Positions 1 through 5,479 of a DNA stretch of 5,479 nucleotides are shown here, one piece after another. Made by a program: the position numbers and the translations under genes. The stretch spans positions 1-5,479 of the forward strand of contig CAISYK010000423.1 in the NCBI GenBank assembly GCA_903889605.1, read 5' to 3'. Within the stretch, counting starts at the first letter, position 1. Every line of letters begins with the position of its first letter. Origin of the DNA: an uncultured Bacteroidota bacterium (lineage in GTDB: Bacteria > Bacteroidota > Bacteroidia > 2-12-FULL-35-15). Below the pieces are notes generated by a model. That model was not told where the DNA came from. It was given only the letters and a program-made list of their open reading frames with translations, and did no database searches.

Positions 1-16
1 AATCCCTCCGACTCCA
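1..16 (+). tRNA. 3' end of a tRNA-like gene (tRNA-Ser type, or tmRNA), cut by the window edge
   Basis: The first bases read as the end of a T-loop (AAT), a T-stem 3' strand (CCCTC), a seven-base acceptor 3' strand (CGACTCC) and a discriminator A at position 16. No CCA follows, which is common for Bacteroidota tRNA genes. The implied partners, GAGGG for the T-stem and GGAGTCG or GGGGTCG for the acceptor 5' strand, lie outside the window. A GGAG acceptor with a GAGGG T-stem fits tRNA-Ser. A GGGG start would fit tmRNA (ssrA), whose 3' end has the same layout. A strong terminator begins 23 bases later, as expected for a stable RNA gene. Only 16 bases are visible, so identity is inference. Confidence 0.45.
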
Positions 17-38
17 CAAAATTCTTTCATTTCCTTTT

Positions 39-71
39 AAAATCAACCACTTTCTGTGGTTGATTTTTTTT
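39..71 (+). terminator. Rho-independent terminator of the upstream RNA gene
   Basis: A perfect 12-bp stem (39-50 with 56-67, core ATCAACCAC/GTGGTTGAT) closes a five-base loop TTTCT and runs into eight consecutive T residues at 64-71. The U-tract is on the plus-strand side, so it ends transcription coming from the left edge, most likely from the tRNA-like gene. On the minus strand the run after the stem is only TTTT, so it would be weaker that way. Confidence 0.87.
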
Positions 72-180
72 GTTTCATCTGTTTTCTAGCTTTCCGACTT
101 AAGAATAATTTATTTATAAATGCACATTTGCAATTTATATATTTTTTAATGCTTAAAAATAATTCCGAATCCAAATGAAA

Positions 181-219
181 TTTGTAGCAGAAAGCGCTAA
201 CCATATTTTATGGGTTGGC
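181..219 (+). promoter_or_regulatory. Candidate promoter and imperfect stem-loop upstream of the 70-aa gene
   Basis: The spacer 72-283 is very AT-rich and holds no gene. TTTG at 181-184 followed 19 bases later by TATTTTAT (204-211) is a partial match to the Bacteroidota promoter consensus TTTG-N19-21-TAnnTTTG, with the -33 exact and the -7 matching 4 of 6 fixed positions. TATCTTTT at 221-228 is a closer -7 match but lacks a -33 partner. Overlapping this, CCATA (201-205) pairs with TATGG (209-213) across a TTT loop. The stem extends outward to 196/219 with one bulged G at 214 and one T-G wobble. The hairpin could be an operator or a leader structure. No transcript start can be fixed from sequence. 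Confidence 0.25.
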
Positions 220-283
220 TTATCTTTTGAATATGTAAAATACAATTATAAATTATTTTATCAACCTTAAATTAAAATCAATT

Positions 284-496
284 ATGGAAACCATGATCAA
301 AACAGTTGCAGAAAAATCAAATATTTCTGAATCACAAGCTAAAATTGCCATAGATGCGGTAATATCATTTTTAAAAGATAAAATGCCAGGAGGTATTGGA
401 GCACAGGTTGAAACATTTATTAAAGGAAACTCCAGCCCTTCCGAAACAGTAATAGGTACAATAAAAGAAAAAACAGCTGGGGTATTTGGAAAATAA
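284..496 (+). CDS. Small conserved helical protein of unknown function (DUF2267-like pattern)
   Basis: This encodes a 70-residue acidic/basic helical protein with no signal peptide or membrane segment, so it is probably cytoplasmic. The layout is an N-terminal helix (residues 1-12), a turn and helix with the pattern 'ISESQAKIAIDAVISFLKDK' (about 14-33), a PGGIG turn (35-39), a further short amphipathic stretch ending in FIKG, and a C-terminal tail ending GVFGK. The pattern of 'SESQA', an alternating A/V/I helix, 'FLKDKMPGGIG' and a short GxFGK tail resembles small bacterial proteins often labelled DUF2267 or hypothetical. That assignment is from memory of the pattern and needs a profile search. 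The start at ATG 284 has no Shine-Dalgarno sequence, only the A/T-rich leader common in Bacteroidota. A second ATG lies at 293. The gene is monocistronic, with a terminator directly after it. Confidence 0.75.
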   Translation: METMIKTVAEKSNISESQAKIAIDAVISFLKDKMPGGIGAQVETFIKGNSSPSETVIGTIKEKTAGVFGK

Positions 497-507
497 TTCC
501 CCAAAAA

Positions 508-544
508 TGAGGTAATCTTAAAACGTTACCTTATTTCTTTTTTT
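508..544 (+). terminator. Rho-independent terminator of the 70-aa gene
   Basis: TGAGGTAA (508-515) pairs with TTACCTTA (526-533), giving eight pairs including one G-T wobble, across a ten-base loop. The T-rich run TTATTTC followed by seven T residues (538-544) comes next. It begins 12 bases after the stop codon of the 70-residue gene, so that gene is probably transcribed alone. Confidence 0.75.
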
Positions 545-794
545 CTTTCCATAAATAAATCTTTAAAATATATTTCTTAAAAAACTATTTCATTTGCTCT
601 TTATCTATGTATGAAGAACTATTTTACATGTGACCATGGTTCTTAACTGCTGCGAAAACCCTTTCGTATTTTCTTTTGCCCCCAGGCAAAGATTTATGAT
701 GGATTTGCAATTCTTGTAACTAATAAAATAGCCCCCAACAAAAAACAAGGCATTGAAAATGTGTGTGCATTTTACCTTGGGAGCTAATAAGCAG
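545..794 (+). other. Intergenic leader region of the reductase gene with a small hairpin
   Basis: This 250-base stretch has no supported gene. Reverse-frame reading is open through part of it but looks like neither a protein nor a conserved reading frame. It contains a perfect six-pair hairpin, TTTGCC (675-680) with GGCAAA (685-690) and a CCCA loop. The G/C-rich word GCCCCCA occurs twice, at 678-684 and 731-737, in otherwise AT-rich DNA. No convincing TTTG/TAnnTTTG promoter pair was found. A GGGAG at 779-783, 11 bases before the reductase ATG, is a possible but distant ribosome binding site. Confidence 0.35.
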
Positions 795-1586
795 ATGAAA
801 AAGACAATATTAATTACAGGAGCTGGTACGGGAATTGGAAAAGATTCCGCTTTTGCATTAGCAAGAAGGGGGCACAATGTAATTGCGACAACTGAAACAG
901 AAGAACAAAGTCTTAACCTTAAAGAAGAAATTAAGTCCGCCAATATCGATCTGAATGTTTTCAAATTTGACATCACAAATAAAAAGGATCATCAGAAAAT
1001 AGAAAATTACAACTTGGATGTTTTAATAAATAATGCTGGAATAGGTGAATCAGGATCCTTAGCAGAAATTGACATTAATAAAGTAAGACATAATTTTGAA
1101 GTCAATGTTTTTTGCTCATTTGAAATCAGCCAGCTGGTACTAAAAAAAATGTTTGACAAAAAAGAAGGCACTATAATATTTATTAGTTCGCTGGCAGGAA
1201 AGATAACCATGCCGTTTTTAGGCCCTTACTGCATGTCAAAATTTGCTTTATCCAGCGGTGCAGAAGCGATGAGAAGTGAAATTCACAGAGTACATAAAAA
1301 TATTCATGTCAGCATAATAGAACCTGGCGGATATCATACAGGATTTAACCAAAAGAATATTGCTAAAAAATATGTTTGGATGGATGAGAAATCTGTTTTC
1401 TATCCGATTATTGATCAGATTAAAGCTAAAGAAGATAGGCAATTTAAGCTTACTGAATCTAAATCTACCGCAAGTATTGTAGGTAAGATTGTAAAAGCTG
1501 CAGAAGCAAAAAAGCCAAAACTGCGTTATTCTGCACCTTGGTGGCAGGCATTTGGAATCCAGCTGTTACGCATGTTTGGAAAGTAG
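795..1586 (+). CDS. Classical short-chain dehydrogenase/reductase (SDR family oxidoreductase)
   Basis: This encodes a 263-residue NAD(P)-dependent oxidoreductase of the usual classical SDR size, predicted to be cytoplasmic with no signal peptide. The Rossmann nucleotide-binding motif TGAGTGIG spans residues 8-15. The structural NNAG motif is at 79-82 and the helix-4 Asn lies in FEVNVF (N104). The catalytic Ser is in ISS (S132) and the YxxxK pair is Y145/K149, followed by the EPGGYHTGF loop at about 176-184. The full Asn-Ser-Tyr-Lys set is therefore present and the enzyme should be active. The end of strand 2 reads VIATTET, with neither a clear Asp (NAD) nor Arg (NADP), so cofactor preference is open. 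The C-terminal 60 residues form the variable substrate region, and the substrate cannot be predicted. The start is ATG 795, which puts MKKTILITGAG at the N-terminus. An in-frame TTG at 753 would add 14 residues unlike the family. The gene is convergent with the T9SS cargo gene, 107 bp away. Confidence 0.93.
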   Translation: MKKTILITGAGTGIGKDSAFALARRGHNVIATTETEEQSLNLKEEIKSANIDLNVFKFDITNKKDHQKIENYNLDVLINNAGIGESGSLAEIDINKVRHNFEVNVFCSFEISQLVLKKMFDKKEGTIIFISSLAGKITMPFLGPYCMSKFALSSGAEAMRSEIHRVHKNIHVSIIEPGGYHTGFNQKNIAKKYVWMDEKSVFYPIIDQIKAKEDRQFKLTESKSTASIVGKIVKAAEAKKPKLRYSAPWWQAFGIQLLRMFGK

Positions 1587-1603
1587 TTTCAAAGTTGCTT
1601 TCC
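1578..1603 (+). terminator. Weak stem-loop at the 3' end of the reductase gene
   Basis: GGAAAG (1578-1583) pairs with CTTTCC (1598-1603). The stem can extend inward by three more pairs, two of them G-T wobbles, and it spans the stop codon of the reductase gene. No U-tract follows directly; the nearest run is TTTT at 1618-1621. It may therefore be a 3' end stabiliser or a poor terminator rather than a true intrinsic terminator. The rest of the convergent spacer to 1693 shows no better candidate on either strand. Confidence 0.25.
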
Positions 1604-1693
1604 TGCAGATTGAGCGCTTTTAGTGATATTAACAAAAACTCTCTAATACACATTGACTTGTTTCAGAAAATTCAAACCTGCTTATAAAAAATC

Positions 1694-2653
1694 TCAGTTG
1701 TCAGTGATTAATAATTTTCCTGATGCAAAAGTCTTATTGTCTTCGGTTAAGCGTAGGAAATATAAACCGCTTGGAAGATTGTCGCGCAGCAAAGTATATG
1801 TCTGTCCCGAAATATTTTTTATTTGTTTTACTGTCTGCCCTAAAGAATTGAAAACCTTAAGAGAAGCGTGTTTCAAAATATTATTTGTCCGTAATGTTGT
1901 TTGTGCGGAAAAAGGATTAGGATAAACAAATACATTCCCGGTAATTGAATTTTCTTCAATACCGCTGCATTCTTCATACCCTGCAGAAGAAGTTACAATA
2001 TCATCAATCATCCAGCCTTCTTTGCTATTTATAACAGAATCTGAATAAAATGTAAAGCGTATCATCAGGCTGTCGGGGTGTAAAATAATGGTATCTGTCC
2101 TAACAGGAATCCACCATTGCCAGCAAAAGCTTGATTTGATCCATCCGTCAGATTTTCCTGAGGTAATCAATTTATGATCAGTATAATTTCCATTACTTGC
2201 GTGAAAATCTCCATTCCACTGAAGGTGTGCATCCGAATTATTTACAATGGTAGTATCACTAAGCTTTACCCAGGAATTACCGCCGTCATAAGAAGCGTCA
2301 ATAATACCCTTATCAGCTATAGAATCCATATCGTATTTATGCCAAAACTCCATACAGGTCCGGCAGGTTTGAGTGTAAGGATTTCTGATAACATAAATAA
2401 AAGAAGATGTATCGTTAGGAGGATAATAATTTATTGTATCGGTGATAATGGCTTTTGTTCCTGAATGAGCGCTGCTGAAAAATGTTTTTTGGGGGACGCC
2501 AATCTGCCATAAGTTACCGTTTGAAGGTGCAATTATAATTTCAGATGCAGGCATTTCAAATGAAATAGTATCATTTGCCAATTGAGCATTTGCCTGTTGA
2601 AAAGAAACGCTCAGTATAAGAGAAATAATTATTGCGGGTAATTTTTTTTTCAT
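1694..2653 (-). CDS. Secreted protein with jelly-roll-like body and T9SS type A sorting domain
   Basis: This encodes a 319-residue exported protein. It opens with a Sec signal peptide: KKK at 2-4, a hydrophobic core at about 7-18, and likely cleavage after ANA (A23|Q24). The body (about 25-230) looks like an all-beta, MAM/jelly-roll-like sandwich with 'EFWHKYDMD', 'SYDGGNSW' (121-128) and 'EGWMIDDI' (212-219), a motif typical of such domains on secreted Bacteroidota proteins. It has a CRTC cysteine pair (97-100). The last ~80 residues are a Por secretion sorting domain: VFVYPNPF (241-248), LKVFNSLGQ (265-273), LPSGLYFLRL (293-302) and GKLLI near the end. Family knowledge says the domain directs the folded protein across the outer membrane through the type IX system and is then usually removed. 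No catalytic motif is visible, so its role (adhesion, glycan binding or matrix) is unknown. The start ATG at 2653 has no Shine-Dalgarno. It lies 127 bp downstream of the OstA-like gene, and no clear promoter is visible in the gap. Confidence 0.9.
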   Translation of the reverse strand: MKKKLPAIIISLILSVSFQQANAQLANDTISFEMPASEIIIAPSNGNLWQIGVPQKTFFSSAHSGTKAIITDTINYYPPNDTSSFIYVIRNPYTQTCRTCMEFWHKYDMDSIADKGIIDASYDGGNSWVKLSDTTIVNNSDAHLQWNGDFHASNGNYTDHKLITSGKSDGWIKSSFCWQWWIPVRTDTIILHPDSLMIRFTFYSDSVINSKEGWMIDDIVTSSAGYEECSGIEENSITGNVFVYPNPFSAQTTLRTNNILKHASLKVFNSLGQTVKQIKNISGQTYTLLRDNLPSGLYFLRLTEDNKTFASGKLLITDN

Positions 2654-2780
2654 TTCTATTATGTTTTATGATTGTTAACAAAAACTGTAACTGTTATTGA
2701 ATTAATGGGTACTATAATTGCTTTTAGTCCATCATACATTTGAACCGACATAAATTCTCTGAAATTGAATTTCCCAAAAA

Positions 2781-4463
2781 CTACCAGACAAAAATATCAG
2801 CAACCTTTAGAGGACGTTCATGCCCTCTCCAATTGAAATCTTTTAGCTTAAGCTCTTTAACATCTATTTTATCAAGCGGGTAAAGTGTTGCTTCCGGTTT
2901 TGTAATAAATGTAATGTGATTCATTTTTTTATCTTTCAAATAAATATTTAAGTTGGTGCAGTCGGCACGATTTACAGCTCTTAATTTAGTTTTATCTTTG
3001 TCATAATAAATTGTTTGTCCATTGCCTTCTACTTTAATAAGGTACAAATCATTTTTCTTGAAAAAACCTTTCACGTATTTCCCCCGTATTTGGTTATAAT
3101 GTATGCTGTCCTCCTTGGATACAATAAATCCGCTGCTTTTCAATTCTATCTCGCGTATTGATTTTCCTCCGGTTAATATTTTCATGCTGTCGGCAGTAAG
3201 CTGATTTTCTTCTGACCAGATTACAGGTCTGCCGTATAATTTCATCGTAGAATCAGTTGTTGAAAATACAAGTGAATCGCATTTCCCCTGCATATCATTT
3301 TTATAAAATTTAACTTTATGATAAGCAAATAATTGTTTACTGTTTGAGGTCTGCTCGTCTGAGTTTTCTTTTTCCTTAATGACCGGAAGTTCTTTTTCTT
3401 TTTCTTTTTTCTTTTTATTTTTCGAATCTTTGCCTTTGCCTTTTGGTTCTTGAATTTCTAACTTAGGCTGAATTTTTTTGTGTCCTAAGCCGCTGCTCAC
3501 TGCTTTCAAAGTATCTGCATGTAAATATAATGTGTCTTTTTCAAATCGCTGAATCATAACTGCGTTTCCTGTAACATATGATAAATCTGTTTGTTCGTAA
3601 TGTATTGCATAATCACCTTGTATAGTAATATTCTGTGCTGTATCTATAATTTGGATATTTTTATATCCTCTGCCGATACCTTGCTTACGATCGTAATAAA
3701 GACTATCTCCCATCATTTTCTGCTCTTTGCTGATAATGTATGCATTTTTATTGAAACGGGATAAATCGTTATTTGTATCATACCAGCCGTCCTCGCAGTA
3801 AATGAGATTTTCTTTGCTTTTTATTGTGGTAGGGCCAAGGAAATATGTGATTTTGGAAGTAGTATTATATCGCATAGTATCACAATTAATGACAAATTGC
3901 GGGTTGGTAAGCACTACATTTTTTTTGAAATTAAAATCGTTGGTCTTTGAAAAAAATGAGCCTTTGTCACTCGTAAGTACATTGTCTTTATTTACAATAC
4001 GGGCCGGAGTTGTGTAATAACCAATCCCTGTTGATATGTCATAATTTAATACATCGGTGGTGAGTTCCATGTCCCCCTTGGTTATTTTTACATTCCTTGT
4101 TAATACAGCTAATTTAGTTTCACCGCTGTATTTCAAAAAATCACCATATAAGGTGCTGCCATCGTTTTGCTGAATACGAACATGCCCGAAAGCATCCAAT
4201 GAATTATCGGAATAAAAATAAGCGCTGTCGCAAAACATCAATGTATTCTCATGTTTAAATTGCACGTCACCAATTAACCGTTTAGCGCCTTCGGCAATGT
4301 TATTTGCAAATTTTAATGAGCCTGCATTTAGAATTTCGACTTTTTTTTGAGAAAATGATAGGAAAGGAATTAAAAATAAAAGCAAAAAAAGACATATCCC
4401 AATCTTTTTCAAATGGATGGGATTATTGTAAGTAATGCGGCTGCGGATAAAATTAGTTTTCAA
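2781..4463 (-). CDS. OstA-like protein (LptA/LptD N-domain family), probable LPS transport or outer-membrane assembly factor
   Basis: This encodes a 560-residue envelope protein if started at 4463. An unusually long N-region (1-20) precedes a hydrophobic signal core (21-36), with likely cleavage near SFS|Q (38|39). The mature part is a long run of OstA/LptA-type beta repeats with recurring [C/G/A]-D-[S/T] turns: FCDSAY (77-82), NCDTMRY (193-199), GDSLYYD (252-258), HADTLK (315-320), KCDSLVF (394-400) and TADSMKI (423-429). Such repeats fold as an open 'beta-taco' that shields lipid A in LptA/LptD. Bacteroidota carry this multi-repeat form as a separate periplasmic protein, and its exact role is inferred. 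A lysine/glutamate-rich linker (about 341-367) splits it into a larger N-terminal and a smaller C-terminal half. No in-frame ATG lies before the signal core, because TAA sits two codons upstream. The start is therefore TTG 4463 or TTG 4412; the latter gives a textbook signal peptide (MKKIGICLF, 543 residues). The gene begins 31 bp after purA and is likely in its operon. Confidence 0.87.
   Translation of the reverse strand: MKTNFIRSRITYNNPIHLKKIGICLFLLLFLIPFLSFSQKKVEILNAGSLKFANNIAEGAKRLIGDVQFKHENTLMFCDSAYFYSDNSLDAFGHVRIQQNDGSTLYGDFLKYSGETKLAVLTRNVKITKGDMELTTDVLNYDISTGIGYYTTPARIVNKDNVLTSDKGSFFSKTNDFNFKKNVVLTNPQFVINCDTMRYNTTSKITYFLGPTTIKSKENLIYCEDGWYDTNNDLSRFNKNAYIISKEQKMMGDSLYYDRKQGIGRGYKNIQIIDTAQNITIQGDYAIHYEQTDLSYVTGNAVMIQRFEKDTLYLHADTLKAVSSGLGHKKIQPKLEIQEPKGKGKDSKNKKKKEKEKELPVIKEKENSDEQTSNSKQLFAYHKVKFYKNDMQGKCDSLVFSTTDSTMKLYGRPVIWSEENQLTADSMKILTGGKSIREIELKSSGFIVSKEDSIHYNQIRGKYVKGFFKKNDLYLIKVEGNGQTIYYDKDKTKLRAVNRADCTNLNIYLKDKKMNHITFITKPEATLYPLDKIDVKELKLKDFNWRGHERPLKVADIFVW
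3391..3421 (-). repeat. Imperfect AAAAAG hexamer repeat coding the basic linker of the OstA-like protein
   Basis: Read on the plus strand, the stretch is a string of C residues separated by five or six T residues (C at 3392, 3398, 3404 and 3411). On the coding strand these are AAAAAG-type units encoding a Lys/Glu-rich segment around residues 348-358. This is low-complexity DNA inside a gene. A unit gain or loss of six bases keeps the frame, while slippage within a single A-run would break it. Confidence 0.6.
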
Positions 4464-4482
4464 TTCTTAATTTTAGGGGTTA

Positions 4483-4513
4483 CACACCATCTCCTTATGG
4501 GAGAGCTGGGGTG
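4483..4513. repeat. G/C-rich imperfect palindrome at the purA / OstA-like junction, probable dispersed repeat
   Basis: On the plus strand CACACCA-TCTCC (4483-4494) pairs with GGAGA-GC-TGGGGTG (4500-4513). There are five inner pairs, a two-base bulge, three pairs, one A-G mismatch and three more pairs, around a TTATG loop. The flanks GGGGTT (4476-4481) and GGGGC (4513-4517) extend the compositional island, which stands out in AT-rich DNA. Its composition and wording (CCCCACCCCAGCTCTCCC on the minus strand) resemble short G/C-rich stem-loop repeats scattered between genes in many Bacteroidota genomes; this match is from memory. It overlaps the last codons and stop of purA. It has no adequate U-tract on the minus strand, so it is not a clear terminator, but it could attenuate transcription or stabilise the message. 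Confidence 0.5.
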
Positions 4514-5479
4514 GGGCTTCGCATCAATGTTTGAGTCCGGTCAGGACCTACTGAAACAATTGAAATAGGAACTCCGGCTTCACGCTCAATAAATGCAATG
4601 TATTCATTTAATGCTTCAGGCATTTGTTCCGGGTTGTGAAAGCTGGTTAAATCCTGGTTCCAGCCTTTTAATTCTTTATAAATTGGTGATAGTAATTCAG
4701 GAGAATAATCATACGGCAGGTAATCGATTTTTTCACCTTTATAATTATAATGGGTACAAACTTTAATAGTTTCGAAACCGCTTAATATATCAGCTTTCAT
4801 CATTATTAATTCGGTAACGCCGTTTATCATTATAGCATATTTAAGTGCTGGCAGATCAAGCCATCCTGTGCGTCTTGGACGACCTGTGGTAGACCCGAAC
4901 TCATTACCAATCCGACGTATTTGTTCTCCCGTTTCATCTTCCAGTTCTGTTGGGAAAGGCCCGCTGCCAACTCTTGTACAATATGCTTTAAAAATACCGA
5001 AAACATTGCCGATTTTATTCGGAGCAATTCCTAAACCTGTGCATGCTCCTGCACATATTGTGTTTGAAGATGTAACAAAAGGATAGGATCCAAAATCAAT
5101 ATCCAATAATGAACCTTGGGCTCCTTCAGCTAATATCGCTTTATGGCTTTTTAAAGCCTCGTCAATATAATGTTCGCTTTCTACACGTTTTAAACTTTTT
5201 AAAACTTCAATTCCTTCAAACCATGCCGGTTCAAGCTCAGCAAGATTATACTGATAATTATGAAAAGCCAATAATTGTTTATGCTTTTCAACTAATGCAT
5301 TGTATTTAGTTTTAAAATCAGGACTGTCGATATCACCGACACGCAATCCGTTACGGCCTGTTTTATCCATATAAGTCGGACCGATACCTTTTAGTGTGGA
5401 GCCAATCTTCTCTTTGCCTTTACTTGCTTCAGAAGCAGCATCTAACAAACGGTGTGTCGGCAAAATTAAATGAGCGAAT
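4495..5479 (-). CDS. purA: Adenylosuccinate synthetase, C-terminal 327 residues (5' end outside window)
   Basis: PurA joins IMP and aspartate with GTP to form adenylosuccinate, the first committed step from IMP to AMP, in the cytoplasm as a homodimer. The reading frame stays open to the right edge (first full codon at 5478, reading FAHLILPTHRLLD). About 100 residues with the GDEGKGK P-loop and the catalytic Asp/His are therefore missing only because the window ends; the in-frame TTG at 5463 is not the start. Visible landmarks, numbered from the first full codon, are IGSTLKGIGPTY (25-36), the intersubunit Arg in DKTGRNGLRV (38-47), EGAQGSLLDID (118-128), VTSSNT (135-140), TRVGSGPFPTEL (168-179), the aspartate-binding loop GSTTGRPRRTGW (195-206) and the guanine-site VGPDRTQT (310-317). 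The normal family end is around TQTLMR. Here SPTPALP is added from the G/C-rich repeat that also provides the TAA stop. It lies upstream of, and probably in one transcript with, the OstA-like gene. Confidence 0.97.
   Translation of the reverse strand, partial: FAHLILPTHRLLDAASEASKGKEKIGSTLKGIGPTYMDKTGRNGLRVGDIDSPDFKTKYNALVEKHKQLLAFHNYQYNLAELEPAWFEGIEVLKSLKRVESEHYIDEALKSHKAILAEGAQGSLLDIDFGSYPFVTSSNTICAGACTGLGIAPNKIGNVFGIFKAYCTRVGSGPFPTELEDETGEQIRRIGNEFGSTTGRPRRTGWLDLPALKYAIMINGVTELIMMKADILSGFETIKVCTHYNYKGEKIDYLPYDYSPELLSPIYKELKGWNQDLTSFHNPEQMPEALNEYIAFIEREAGVPISIVSVGPDRTQTLMRSPTPALP

Noticed and set aside
253..504. Minus-strand open frame of 83 codons covering the 70-residue gene
   Set aside because: It is antisense to the plus-strand gene, which has better codon structure, a start in the expected leader and a terminator directly downstream in the same direction.
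593..627. Possible promoter TTTG (593-596) with TATTTTAC (620-627) for the reductase
   Set aside because: The spacing is 23 bases rather than 19-21 and the -7 matches only four of six fixed positions. Such matches are expected by chance in AT-rich DNA.
753..794. Upstream TTG start for the reductase adding 14 residues
   Set aside because: The extension does not match the SDR N-terminus, and ATG 795 places the Rossmann motif at the normal distance from the start.
605..976. Open minus-strand frame of 123 codons overlapping the reductase leader and 5' end
   Set aside because: More than half lies antisense to the well-supported reductase gene. The translation has no recognisable domain, and the cysteine-rich, low-complexity composition is typical of an antisense shadow.
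1653..1925. Plus-strand open frame of 90 codons over the 3' end of the T9SS cargo gene
   Set aside because: It is antisense to the conserved sorting domain, has no family resemblance and no ribosome binding site.
2654..2780. Short GAAAT/ATTTC inverted repeat just after the OstA-like stop, as a terminator
   Set aside because: The stem is only five A/T-rich pairs (2761-2773) with no following U-tract on the minus strand, so it is too weak to call. The rest of the 127-bp gap shows no clear promoter.
5461..5463. TTG at 5463 as a start of purA
   Set aside because: The frame continues upstream to the window edge with family-consistent residues (AHLIL before PTHRLLD), so this is an internal Leu codon of a gene cut by the window.
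1..5479. Search for CRISPR arrays, transposases, phage genes, toxin-antitoxin pairs, retrons or other mobile or defence systems
   Set aside because: No spaced direct repeats, DDE/HUH/recombinase or reverse transcriptase motifs, or small paired toxin-antitoxin genes are visible on either strand. All longer frames are explained by housekeeping, envelope or secreted proteins.

Overview
The window looks like ordinary chromosome from an AT-rich member of the Bacteroidota (Bacteroidetes). Three things support this. One protein carries a C-terminal type IX secretion (Por) sorting domain with the YPNPF and LPSGLYFLRL signatures. Another belongs to the Bacteroidota OstA-like branch of the LptA/LptD family. 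Most start codons also lack a Shine-Dalgarno sequence. I cannot place it below phylum with confidence.

Layout, left to right. Bases 1-16 look like the last nucleotides of a tRNA-like gene (tRNA-Ser type, or possibly tmRNA), followed by a near-perfect intrinsic terminator at 39-71. An AT-rich spacer with an imperfect stem-loop leads to a plus-strand gene for a 70-residue helical protein (284-496) with its own terminator. After about 300 bp of mostly empty spacer comes a plus-strand classical short-chain dehydrogenase/reductase (795-1586) with an intact active site. Everything to the right is on the minus strand and converges on it. In transcription order these are the C-terminal three quarters of purA (cut by the right edge), an OstA-like envelope protein starting 31 bp downstream, and, after a further 127 bp, a secreted T9SS cargo protein with a jelly-roll-like body.

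purA and the OstA-like gene are close enough to be co-transcribed. The T9SS cargo gene may be read through from them or have its own promoter. The functions are purine synthesis (AMP branch), lipopolysaccharide transport or outer-membrane assembly, and extracellular secretion, so they do not form one obvious pathway.

I found no CRISPR array, transposase, phage gene, toxin-antitoxin pair or defence system, and no convincing undescribed system. The most interesting spot is the purA/OstA-like junction. A G/C-rich imperfect palindrome that looks like a dispersed genomic repeat supplies the last seven codons and the stop of purA. Immediately downstream, the OstA-like gene has no usable ATG and must start at TTG.
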